A stretch of 48,771 nucleotides of DNA, taken from the NCBI RefSeq assembly GCF_001639105.2, contig NZ_CP028903.1, forward strand, positions 169,057 to 217,827, in the 5' to 3' direction. The stretch is from Azospirillum humicireducens (GTDB lineage Bacteria; Pseudomonadota; Alphaproteobacteria; Azospirillales; Azospirillaceae). Below are positions 32,638-42,002 of the stretch, piece after piece. The position numbers and the translations under genes were made by a program. A model generated the notes under the pieces. The model did no database searches, was not told where the DNA came from, and worked only from the letters and a program-made list of their open reading frames with translations. Positions within the stretch are counted from its first letter, which is position 1. Every line of letters starts with the position of its first letter.

Positions 32638-33843
32638 TCAGGAATAGAAGCCCGGTTCCGGCAATGCGCCGGTCAGGGCGTGGACACCCAGCTCCTTCAG
32701 CTTGTAGTCCAGCGGGTCATGCAGGGAGTGGGTGCGGATGTTGCGCCAGAAGCGGTCGAAGCCGTAACGCCCGGCGGCCCCGCGTGCCCCGGTGATGTCG
32801 AACAGCCGGCCGGCGGCGTCCAGACCGGCACGGGCGGCGGCGACCTTGAAGGTGGCGACGGCGAGCGAGGTCTCGCCCCGCTCCTGGCTCCCGAGCGACC
32901 GCCCGCGCTCCCACGCCCGTTGCAGCCGGTCGAGCGCCAGTCCGCCCAGCGCATCGGCGGCGGCGACGGCCAGCTGCACTTCGCCAAAATGATGCAGCAG
33001 ATAGGGATCCTCGGCGGCGCTGGCCACGCCCGATGCCCGCCACGGCCGCCCTTCCGTCAGGGTGAAGCCGCGCGCCGCCGCCAGCGCCCCTTCGGCGATG
33101 CCGAGATAGAGGCTGGCCAGGATCGACTGGGCGATGCAGGGGCGCAGACTGGAGGCGACGTCGCCGAACGGTCCCGGCGGTCCCAAAATGTCGGCCGCCG
33201 ACACCGCCACGTCGGTGAAGGTGACGGTGCCGCTGTCGGTCTGGCGCTGGCCGATGGCGTCCCAATCGTCCAGCACGGCGATGCCGGACCGGTCGGTCGG
33301 CAGAACCATCACCCGCAACACCCCGTCCGGACCGTCCGCCGACACCAGCAGCAGGTCGGAATCGCTGGCACCGGAACAGAAGCTCTTGGTGCCGTTCAGG
33401 ATCCAGCTTTGCGGCTCCTCCCCGTCCTCCGCCAGTTCTCCAGCCGCCGCCAAATGGGTGCGGCGATCGAGCGGGTTCAGTGCATTGCCCCAGAACAGGC
33501 CGCGCCGGGCGGTGGCGGTCAGCAGCCCGGCCCGCTGGGTCGGGTTGCCATAAAGCAGGATCGAAGCGACCATCAGGTGATGGAAGGCGAAGATATGGGC
33601 CAGCGAGGAGTCCACTTGCGCCAGGTCCCGCACCGCCCCCAGGATCGCCGGCCAGCCCTCCCCCTGGCCGCCGTAGGCCGCCGGAATCGCCAGGGTCAGC
33701 AGTCCGGAGCGGCGGATGGCGTCGCGTTCCGCCTTGGCGGTGCCGCCGGCCCGGTCGCGGGCGACGGCGGTCTCGGCCAACAGGCTTTTCAGGTCAGCCA
33801 GCGCCCCGCGCAGGGCGGGGCTGGACAGCGGAACGATGCTCAT
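32638..33843 (-). CDS. Acyl-CoA-dehydrogenase-fold flavin monooxygenase (DszC/SfnB-like)
   Basis: A 401-residue protein of the acyl-CoA dehydrogenase superfamily, DszC/SfnB branch. It has LAIPAAYGGQGEGWPAILGA, VDSSLAHIFAFHHLMVASIL, WILNGTKSFCSGASDSDLLL, DWDAIGQRQTDSGTVTFTDV and RFWRNIRTHSLHDPLDYK. The last motif is also seen in SfnB at 45323. In this branch reduced flavin and O2 oxygenate sulfur compounds. ATG 33843 overlaps the stop of ssuD (ATGA), so the two are co-translated. It is the third gene of the sigma-54-dependent operon F. It probably broadens the range of sulfur substrates, or acts after SsuD; the reaction is not proven. Confidence 0.83.
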   Translation of the reverse strand: MSIVPLSSPALRGALADLKSLLAETAVARDRAGGTAKAERDAIRRSGLLTLAIPAAYGGQGEGWPAILGAVRDLAQVDSSLAHIFAFHHLMVASILLYGNPTQRAGLLTATARRGLFWGNALNPLDRRTHLAAAGELAEDGEEPQSWILNGTKSFCSGASDSDLLLVSADGPDGVLRVMVLPTDRSGIAVLDDWDAIGQRQTDSGTVTFTDVAVSAADILGPPGPFGDVASSLRPCIAQSILASLYLGIAEGALAAARGFTLTEGRPWRASGVASAAEDPYLLHHFGEVQLAVAAADALGGLALDRLQRAWERGRSLGSQERGETSLAVATFKVAAARAGLDAAGRLFDITGARGAAGRYGFDRFWRNIRTHSLHDPLDYKLKELGVHALTGALPEPGFYS

Positions 33844-34970
33844 GACGCGCTCCTGGCCGGTTGAAGGTCGCCGAAGGGACTGACGAAGGCGACGTCGGGT
33901 GCCGCCTGGGCGGCCGGCGGCGGGGCCGTGACCGGCAGCAGCGGGAACAGCAGGTCGGCGACGCGGTGCGCCTCCTCCAGATGCGGGTAGCCGGACAGGA
34001 TGAAGCTGTCGATGCCGAGATCGCGGTATTCCAGCAGCCGGTCCGCCACCTGCCGCGGGTTGCCGACCAGCGCGGTCCCGGCGCCGCCGCGCACCAGCCC
34101 GACGCCGGCCCACAAATTCGGCGCCACCACCAGATCCGCGCGGGAGGCAAGCTCGGTCATCCGGCGCTGGCCTTCGGATTCGAAGCGGCGGAAGGCACCG
34201 TGCGCGGCCTCGATGGCGCCGCGGTCGATCTTGCTGATGAGTTTCTCGGCGGCGGCCCAGGCTTCCGCCTCGGTCTCGCGCACGATGATGTTGACGCGCA
34301 GGCCATAGGACAGGGTGCGGCCATGCGCCGCCGCCCGCGCCCGCACGTCCGCGATCTTGGCGGCCACCGCGTCGGGCGGCTCGGCCCAGGTCAGGTAAGT
34401 GTCGAAATGCTCCGCTACCGCGGCATGGCCGGCGGGCGACGAGCCGCCGAAGAACAGCGGCGGATGGGGCCGCTGCACCGGCCGCAGCGGCACGGTGGCG
34501 CCCTTCACCGTCACGTGGCTGCCGGCGAAATCGACGGTTTCGCCAGCCAGCACCCGCTTCCACACCGTGAAGAACTCGGCCGCCTGGGCATAGCGGGCGT
34601 CATGGTCGAGGAAGACGCCGTCGCCCGCCAGCTCCGCCGCGTCGCCGCCGGCCACCACATTCAGGTAGAAGCGCCCGCCCGACAGCCGGTCCAGCCCGGC
34701 GGCGAGCCGCGCCGCGAAGGTCGGCGTCATCGAGGACGGGCGGGTCGCGACCAGGAAGCGCAGCCGTTCCGTCGCCGCGATCAGCGCGGCCGACACGATG
34801 TAGGGCTCCTCGCAGGCCTTGCCGCAGGGGACCAGCACGCCATGATAGCCGCGACGGTCGGCGGCCTGGGCGATCTCCGTCAGATAGGCCAGCGTGGCGG
34901 CGCGGCTGTCGATCTGGCTGCCCAGATAGGGGCCGTCGCCATGCACCGGCAGGAACCAGAAGATGTCCAT
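33840..34970 (-). CDS. ssuD: FMNH2-dependent alkanesulfonate monooxygenase
   Basis: A 376-residue canonical SsuD. It follows the E. coli protein closely from the start (MDIFWFLPVHGDGPYLGS) through GVLVPCGKACEEPYIV, RFLVATRPSSMTPTFAAR, ELAGDGVFLDHDARYAQAAE, NLWAGVGLVRGGAGTALVG and LSGYPHLEEAHRVADLLFPL. H10, C53, R227 and the Tyr-His pair in GYPH correspond to proposed active-site residues. The position I align to E. coli His228 is N229 (GLRVNIIVRE), an apparent substitution. The enzyme splits alkanesulfonates to sulfite and aldehyde using FMNH2, presumably from MsuE at 38488. It is the second gene of the operon preceded by a -24/-12 promoter at 35881-35895. Confidence 0.93.
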   Translation of the reverse strand: MDIFWFLPVHGDGPYLGSQIDSRAATLAYLTEIAQAADRRGYHGVLVPCGKACEEPYIVSAALIAATERLRFLVATRPSSMTPTFAARLAAGLDRLSGGRFYLNVVAGGDAAELAGDGVFLDHDARYAQAAEFFTVWKRVLAGETVDFAGSHVTVKGATVPLRPVQRPHPPLFFGGSSPAGHAAVAEHFDTYLTWAEPPDAVAAKIADVRARAAAHGRTLSYGLRVNIIVRETEAEAWAAAEKLISKIDRGAIEAAHGAFRRFESEGQRRMTELASRADLVVAPNLWAGVGLVRGGAGTALVGNPRQVADRLLEYRDLGIDSFILSGYPHLEEAHRVADLLFPLLPVTAPPPAAQAAPDVAFVSPFGDLQPARSAS

Positions 34971-34985
34971 GGGTCGGTCCTCCGC

Positions 34986-35843
34986 TCAGAGGTCGAGCGC
35001 CAGCAGGCGCCGGGCATTGTCGAACAGCAGCCCGTCGAGCACCGCCCCGTCGAAGCCGAGCTTCAGGAAATCCTCCACCGTCTGCTTCATCGGGCGGAAC
35101 GGATAGGAGCTGCCGAACAGCAGCTGGTCGCGCAGGAAGCCGTTGGCGGCCTCGACATAAAGGCGGCTGCCGGGCAGGAAGAGGTACATGTCCGGCACGA
35201 TGTGGACGTTGGGATGGCGGAAGGCGATCCCGACGATCTCCGCCACATGCGGCCAGAAGCCGTGATGGATGACGATGTTCAGGTTGGGGAACGCGCGGGC
35301 GATGCGGCCGACCGGAGCCGGATCGTTGAAGCGCGGGTCCGGCGTGGTCGGGCCGGTCATCAGGAAGACCGGCACCTTCAACTGATCGCAGGCGTCATAG
35401 ACCGGCAGCAGCGACGGATCGTCGAAGGCGATCGCCGGATCGAGGAAGCCCGGCTCCAGATTGATGCCCTTCAGCCCCAGCGCGGTGACGGCTCGGCCCA
35501 CCTCCGCCACCGCGGCGGCGGTGCCCTGGCGCTGCGGATCGACGGAGCCGACGCCGATCAGTTCCGGCCGGCCGGCGACCAGCTCCTGCACCCGGTCGTT
35601 GGAGGTGCTGACGCCGGGGGTGTCGCGCCCGATGATGGCGGCGGCGGTGATGCCGGCCTCGCGCACATCGGCGAGATAGCCGTCCAGCGTGTGGGAGCGG
35701 GTGAAATGGCTGTCGTCGCCACGGGTGCCGACGCGCCGGTTCAGCCATCTGGCCGTCTCGAAGCCGGGGGTGCCGGGGGTCGCCCCGTAGAAGTCATGCA
35801 GGAAGGCGGGGCGGCTGCGCAGGTCGATGATCTTGCGGGACAC
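34986..35843 (-). CDS. Amidohydrolase-2-like TIM-barrel protein with altered metal site
   Basis: A 285-residue protein of the amidohydrolase-2 (TIM-barrel) family. The start is GTG 35843, with CGGAGA 8 nt upstream. A start at 35963 is excluded because it would lie upstream of the sigma-54 promoter at 35881-35895. At the N-terminus the usual metal-binding HxH is replaced by DLRSRP (residues 7-12). The histidines of VIHHGFWPH (191-199) remain. Near the C-terminus the usual Asp of the GTDYP-like motif is Ser (LLFGSSYPF, 242-249). The enzyme may be metal-free, use a different metal arrangement, or not be a hydrolase. It is the first gene of operon F, ahead of ssuD by 15 nt. The function in sulfonate use is unknown. 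Confidence 0.78.
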   Translation of the reverse strand: MSRKIIDLRSRPAFLHDFYGATPGTPGFETARWLNRRVGTRGDDSHFTRSHTLDGYLADVREAGITAAAIIGRDTPGVSTSNDRVQELVAGRPELIGVGSVDPQRQGTAAAVAEVGRAVTALGLKGINLEPGFLDPAIAFDDPSLLPVYDACDQLKVPVFLMTGPTTPDPRFNDPAPVGRIARAFPNLNIVIHHGFWPHVAEIVGIAFRHPNVHIVPDMYLFLPGSRLYVEAANGFLRDQLLFGSSYPFRPMKQTVEDFLKLGFDGAVLDGLLFDNARRLLALDL

Positions 35844-35880
35844 GGTTGCGGTCTCCGGTTGCAGGGTCTGCCGACTAAGC

Positions 35881-35895
35881 GCAACAACGGTGCCA
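35881..35895 (-). promoter_or_regulatory. Sigma-54 (-24/-12) promoter of the amidohydrolase-ssuD operon
   Basis: On the minus strand this reads TGGCACCGTTGTTGC, matching the consensus TGGCAC-N5-TTGC with the exact GG-to-GC spacing. It lies 38 nt upstream of GTG 35843; the predicted transcript would start near 35869, giving a short leader with the ribosome-binding site. An activator gene of the right class sits immediately upstream. Confidence 0.82.
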
Positions 35896-35948
35896 AACCG
35901 GTTTTTCCTTTGTTTCCAGACGCTTGACGAAGCTCCTCCCCGGCGGTC

Positions 35949-35966
35949 GCGCTGCAATTGCAACAG
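35949..35966 (-). promoter_or_regulatory. Putative activator-binding dyad (UAS) for operon F
   Basis: The minus strand reads CTGTTGCAATTGCAGCGC. The first sixteen bases match the UAS at 38329-38346 at all but the two central spacer bases. The centre is about 90 bp upstream of the predicted sigma-54 start, the usual enhancer distance. A further half-site-like TTGCTGCAA lies at 35981-35989 (plus strand). Confidence 0.65.
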
Positions 35967-36017
35967 CCGCCGCCGGGGAATTGCTGCAAGGGCAGCGCCG
36001 ATTTCACATATCGTGCG

Positions 36018-38192
<2,175 letters not shown>

Positions 38193-38328
38193 GGCGGCAC
38201 CTGCTTCCTGGGGCGGGCATCGTCGGGTCACCCCGATCATTCCCCAGTGTATCAATATGGAAATAGATTCAATATTACAAACTATTCATGCTATTTGTGC
38301 TGTCTGATTGATGCGTTTCACATGCTTC

Positions 38329-38346
38329 CTGTTGCATGTGCAGCAG
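38329..38346 (+). promoter_or_regulatory. Putative activator-binding dyad (UAS) for the msuE-sfnG operon
   Basis: CTGTTGCA-TG-TGCAGCAG is an 8-2-8 dyad with one mismatched position. It is centred about 120 bp upstream of the predicted sigma-54 start and lies in the divergent gap next to the activator gene. It is nearly identical to the element at 35949-35966. It also overlaps a perfect CACATGC-N8-GCATGTG repeat. Confidence 0.7.
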
Positions 38347-38431
38347 CGGTGGCGTGACGGCTGCTGCCTTTGAAACGGGGCCTCGTTGCCCGCGACAGAC
38401 CTTTATCATTATTTTCAGTGGCTTGTCGGCT

Positions 38432-38446
38432 TGGCACACAGCTTGC
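38432..38446 (+). promoter_or_regulatory. Sigma-54 (-24/-12) promoter of the msuE-sfnG operon
   Basis: TGGCACACAGCTTGC matches TGGCAC-N5-TTGC with correct spacing. The expected transcription start is near 38458, 30 nt before the msuE ATG. Confidence 0.85.
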
Positions 38447-38487
38447 CCCTATGGCTCCGGACATTCCCGCACTGGAGCTTGTGTAAA

Positions 38488-39060
38488 ATGGGCAAGATCA
38501 AGGTCGTCACCGTCTCCGGCAATCTCGGCGCCCGGTCCCGCACCCGCGCCCTGATCGATGCCGTGGTCGAGGGGGTGGAGGCACAGGTTTCCATCCATCG
38601 CACCGACATCGTGATCGGCGAACTGGCGCCGGAGCTGGGATCGCTGACCGACCCGAAGGCAATCCCGCCGCGCGTGGCCGAGGCGCTGGCCGCCATCGCC
38701 GGGGCCGATCTGCTGGTCGTCGGCACGCCCGTCTACAAGGGCTCCTACACCGGGCTGTTCAAGCATCTGATCGACTTCATCGACCCGAACGCGCTGGGCG
38801 GCGTGCCGGTGGTGCTGACCGCGACCGGCGGCAGCCCGCGCCACGCCCTGGTGATCGAACACCAGCTGCGCCCGCTGTTCGGCTTCTTCCTGGCCCACAC
38901 GGTGCCGACCGGCGTCTTCGCCCAGGACGGCGATTTCACCGACTACCGCCTGACCAGCCCGGACATCGCCGCCCGCGCCGCCCGCGCCGCCGACGAGGCG
39001 GTGCGCATCGCCGCGCTGGGCCGGCTGGCGGCTCCCGCCGCTTCCCTGGCCGCCGCCTGA
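38488..39060 (+). CDS. msuE: NAD(P)H-dependent FMN reductase, MsuE type
   Basis: A 190-residue flavodoxin-fold FMN reductase. It has VVTVSGNLGARSRTRALIDA, GTPVYKGSYTGLFKHLIDFI, TATGGSPRHALVIEHQLRPL and a terminal PTGVFAQDGDF. The residue in the pi-helix position is His125 (IEHQLRP), as in MsuE, where E. coli SsuE has a tyrosine; this is the basis for the MsuE call. It supplies FMNH2 to the monooxygenases SfnG, SsuD and the SsuD-like protein at 13126. ATG 38488 follows GGAG and the predicted sigma-54 transcription start. It is the first gene of a long operon, 32 nt before sfnG. Confidence 0.88.
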   Translation: MGKIKVVTVSGNLGARSRTRALIDAVVEGVEAQVSIHRTDIVIGELAPELGSLTDPKAIPPRVAEALAAIAGADLLVVGTPVYKGSYTGLFKHLIDFIDPNALGGVPVVLTATGGSPRHALVIEHQLRPLFGFFLAHTVPTGVFAQDGDFTDYRLTSPDIAARAARAADEAVRIAALGRLAAPAASLAAA

Positions 39061-39092
39061 TCCTCCATTCTTCCGCTCCCGGAGACTTCGCC

Positions 39093-40202
39093 ATGACCGC
39101 CACCACGACTGCCAATTCCGACGCCGTGAAGTTCGCCTATTGGGTTCCGAACGTGTCCGGCGGCCTCGTCATCAGCAAGATCGAGCAACGCACAAGCTGG
39201 GACATCGACTACAACCGCAAGCTGGCGCAGATCGCCGAGCAGGCCGGCTTCGAGTATGCGCTGAGCCAGATCCGCTTCACCGCCGGCTACGGTGCCGACA
39301 ACCAGCATGAATCGGTGTCCTTCACCCATGCCCTGCTGGCGGCGACCGAGAAGCTGAACGTCATCGCCGCGGTGCTGCCCGGCCCCTGGCACCCGGCCCT
39401 GCTGGCCAAGCAGGTCGCCACCATCAGCCATCTGACCAAGGGCCGCATCGCCGTCAACATCGTCAGCGGCTGGTTCCGCGGCGAGTTCCAGGCCATCGGC
39501 GAGCCGTGGCTGGACCATGACGAGCGCTACCGCCGGTCGGAGGAGTTCATCCGCGTCATCCGCGGGGTCTGGTCGGAGGACAATTTCTCTTTCAACGGCG
39601 CCTATTACCGCTTCGAGAACTACACGCTGAAGCCGAAGCCGCTGGCCCCGCTGCCGGAGGTGTTCCAGGGCGGCAGTTCCCGCGCTGCCCGCGACATGGC
39701 CGCCCGCGTGTCCGACTGGTATTTCACCAACGGCAACACGCCGGACGGCATCAGGGCGCAGATCGACGACATCCGCGCCAAGGAGGCCGGCACCGGCCAC
39801 CGCGCCAAGATCGGCGTCAACGCCTTCGCCATCGTCCGCGAGACCGAGGAGGAGGCCCGCGCCGTCCTCAACGAGATCCTGGAGAAGGCCGATCCCGACG
39901 CGGTGAAGGGCTTCCACCATGAGGTCCAGAATGCCGGCAACGCCTCGCCGGAGCGCGAGGGCAACTGGGCCAAATCCACCTTCGAGGATCTCGTCCAGTA
40001 CAATGACGGCTTCAAGACCAACCTGATCGGCACGCCGCGTCAGGTGGCGGAGCGCATCGTCCACCTGAAATCCATCGGCGTCGATCTGGTCCTGCTCGGC
40101 TTCCTGCATTTCCAGGAGGAGGTCGAGTATTTCGGCAAACACGTCATCCCGCTGGTCCGCGAACTGGAAGCGGCCAAGGAACGGGAAGCGGTCGCCGCCT
40201 GA
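39093..40202 (+). CDS. sfnG: Dimethyl sulfone monooxygenase
   Basis: A 369-residue luciferase-fold monooxygenase that matches SfnG of Pseudomonas along most of its length. It has VKFAYWVPNVSGGLVISKIE, IDYNRKLAQIAEQAGFEYAL, QIRFTAGYGADNQHESVSFT, IVSGWFRGEFQAIGEPWLDH, RAARDMAARVSDWYFTNGN and STFEDLVQYNDGFKTNLIGT. SfnG uses FMNH2 and O2 to convert dimethyl sulfone to methanesulfinate plus formaldehyde. Methanesulfinate is then oxidised to methanesulfonate, a substrate for MsuD/SsuD-type enzymes. CGGAGAC precedes ATG 39093. The msuE-sfnG order behind a sigma-54 promoter mirrors the SfnR-controlled logic known in Pseudomonas. Confidence 0.95.
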   Translation: MTATTTANSDAVKFAYWVPNVSGGLVISKIEQRTSWDIDYNRKLAQIAEQAGFEYALSQIRFTAGYGADNQHESVSFTHALLAATEKLNVIAAVLPGPWHPALLAKQVATISHLTKGRIAVNIVSGWFRGEFQAIGEPWLDHDERYRRSEEFIRVIRGVWSEDNFSFNGAYYRFENYTLKPKPLAPLPEVFQGGSSRAARDMAARVSDWYFTNGNTPDGIRAQIDDIRAKEAGTGHRAKIGVNAFAIVRETEEEARAVLNEILEKADPDAVKGFHHEVQNAGNASPEREGNWAKSTFEDLVQYNDGFKTNLIGTPRQVAERIVHLKSIGVDLVLLGFLHFQEEVEYFGKHVIPLVRELEAAKEREAVAA

Positions 40203-40268
40203 GCAAGTCCCGCAGGGGAGGCCCACCTCCCTCGCCCCATGACCCGAGGTCTTCAGCGGAGCGCGCCC

Positions 40269-41108
40269 ATGCCGGCCGTCCTTTCCGAACCCGTTGTCTC
40301 GCCCGCGAACGGAAACGTTCCGTCCGCCCTGGCGGTCGAGGCGGTGTCGCTGTCCTTCGGCGGCGTCACCGCGCTGAGCGACATCTCCTTCGCCGTCGCG
40401 CCGGGAGAAATCCGGGCGGTCATCGGTCCGAACGGCGCCGGCAAAAGCTCGCTGCTCAACGTCGTCAGCGGGCTGTACCAGCCCGACCGCGGCCGGGTCT
40501 GGCTCGGCGGGCACAGCTTCGCTGCCGTGCCGACCGACCGGCTGGCGAAGCTCGGCGTGTCCCGCACCTTCCAGAATCTGGCGCTGTTCAAGGGGCTGTC
40601 GGTGCTGGACAACGTTGCCGCCGGTCTGTCGCACCGGCTGCGCGCCGGGGTGCTGGCCCAGGTCATCGGCCTGCCGGCCGCCCGGCGGGAACGGGCGGAG
40701 GCCCATGCCAGGGCGGAGGAGCTGCTGGCCTTCCTGCATCTGGACGGTGTCCGCGACCGTCCGGCCGGCACCCTGCCCTACGGCATACAGAAACGGGTCG
40801 AGCTTGCCCGCGCCCTGGTGGCGCGGCCCCGCCTGCTCCTGCTGGACGAGCCGATGGCCGGCATGACCCTGACCGAGAAGCGGGATCTCAGCGGCCACAT
40901 CCGCGCCGCCCGCGACGATCTCGGCACCACCATCGTGCTGATCGAACATGATGTCGGCGTGGTGATGGATCTGTCCGACCGCATCGCCGTGCTGGATTAC
41001 GGCCGGCTGATCGCCGACGGCACACCGGACGACATCCGCAACGATCCGGTGGTGATCGACGCCTATCTCGGCGTCGCCCACGACCTCGAAGCCGGAGAGG
41101 GCATCTGA
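40269..41108 (+). CDS. livG: Liv-type ABC transporter ATP-binding protein LivG
   Basis: A 279-residue LivG-family ATPase. It has VSLSFGGVTALSDISFAV, Walker A GPNGAGKSS, LGVSRTFQNLALFKGLSVLD, LPYGIQKRVELARALVARP, Walker B LLLLDEP and IVLIEHDVGVVMDLSDRIAV. I prefer ATG 40269 (MPAVLSEPVV), with GCGGAGCG about 8 nt upstream. An in-frame ATG at 40239 would add ten residues but its nearest GGGGAGG is rather far. It lies 66 nt after sfnG and 3 nt before livH, so the importer is probably transcribed with sfnG. Confidence 0.9.
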   Translation: MPAVLSEPVVSPANGNVPSALAVEAVSLSFGGVTALSDISFAVAPGEIRAVIGPNGAGKSSLLNVVSGLYQPDRGRVWLGGHSFAAVPTDRLAKLGVSRTFQNLALFKGLSVLDNVAAGLSHRLRAGVLAQVIGLPAARRERAEAHARAEELLAFLHLDGVRDRPAGTLPYGIQKRVELARALVARPRLLLLDEPMAGMTLTEKRDLSGHIRAARDDLGTTIVLIEHDVGVVMDLSDRIAVLDYGRLIADGTPDDIRNDPVVIDAYLGVAHDLEAGEGI

Positions 41109-41111
41109 GCC

Positions 41112-41999
41112 ATGGAGTGGCAATTCTTCACCGAGGTGCTGGTCGGCGGCCTGCTGTCGGGGGTGATGTACTCCCTGGTCGCCATCGGCTTCGTCCTGAT
41201 CTACAAGACCTCCGGCGTGCTGAACTTCGCCCAGGGGGCGCTGCTGCTGTTCGCAGCACTGACCTTCGTCAGCCTGGCGGAGCGCGGCCTGCCCGTCTGG
41301 GCGGCGATCCTGCTGACGCTGGCGGCGATGACGATCATCGGCGCGCTGATCGAGCGCACCGTGCTGCGCCCGCTGGTCAACCAGCCGCCGATCACCCTGT
41401 TCATGGCGACGCTCGGCGTCTCCTACGTCATCGAGGGTGCCGCGCAATTGCTGTGGGGCACCCAGGTGCACGGTCTGGATCTGGGCATCGACGACCTGCC
41501 GCTGGAAATCGGCGGCGTGCTGATCAGCAGCTTCGACCTGTTCGCCGCGGCGGTGGCCGGGGCGATGGTGGCGGCGCTGACCCTGTTCTTCCGCTACACC
41601 CGCATCGGCCTCGGCTTCCGCGCCGTCGCCGATGACCAGCTCGCCGCGCTGGCGGTGGGGCTGAGCCTGGACCGCATCTGGACCGCGGTGTGGACCGCCG
41701 CCGGGGTGGTGGCGCTGGTCGCCGGCCTGCTGTGGGGGGCGCGGCTGGGCGTGCAGTTCTCCCTGTCGCTGGTGGTGCTGAAGGCGCTGCCGGTGCTGGT
41801 GCTGGGCGGCTTCGACTCCATCGCCGGGGCCATCGTCGGCGGCCTGATCGTCGGCGCGGTGGAGAAGCTGGCGGAGGTCTATCTCGGGCCGTTCGTCGGC
41901 GGCGGCATCGAAGGGTGGATCGCCTATGTCGCCGCCCTCGGCTTCCTGCTGATCCGCCCGTCCGGCCTGTTCGGCGCCAAGCTGGTGGAAAGGGTCTGA
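41112..41999 (+). CDS. livH: Liv-type ABC transporter permease LivH
   Basis: A 295-residue inner-membrane permease of the LivH family. It has LLSGVMYSLVAIGFVLIYKT, SGVLNFAQGALLLFAALTF, LVNQPPITLFMATLGVSYVI and VLKALPVLVLGGFDSIAGAI followed by VGGLIVGAVEKLAEVYLG. About eight hydrophobic segments are visible. The start ATG lies 3 nt after the livG stop, and the stop is 3 nt before livM. It is a separate protein, unlike the fused permease at 21816-23654. Confidence 0.9.
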   Translation: MEWQFFTEVLVGGLLSGVMYSLVAIGFVLIYKTSGVLNFAQGALLLFAALTFVSLAERGLPVWAAILLTLAAMTIIGALIERTVLRPLVNQPPITLFMATLGVSYVIEGAAQLLWGTQVHGLDLGIDDLPLEIGGVLISSFDLFAAAVAGAMVAALTLFFRYTRIGLGFRAVADDQLAALAVGLSLDRIWTAVWTAAGVVALVAGLLWGARLGVQFSLSLVVLKALPVLVLGGFDSIAGAIVGGLIVGAVEKLAEVYLGPFVGGGIEGWIAYVAALGFLLIRPSGLFGAKLVERV

Positions 42000-42002
42000 G
42001 CC

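Larger units (their letters stand above)
38193..38487. promoter_or_regulatory. Divergent control region of the activator gene and msuE
   Basis: This 295-bp gap separates the fusion activator (minus) from msuE (plus). It is AT-rich at 38235-38310 and holds the putative enhancer dyad (38329-38346), an overlapping CACATGC-N8-GCATGTG inverted repeat (38319-38340) and the -24/-12 promoter (38432-38446). A promoter for the activator itself probably lies in the AT-rich part, but I cannot place it. No gene is seen here. Confidence 0.7.

Noticed and set aside
35844..35963. Upstream extension of the amidohydrolase-like gene
   Set aside because: It would cover the sigma-54 promoter and enhancer; GTG 35843 has its own ribosome-binding site and begins the conserved domain.
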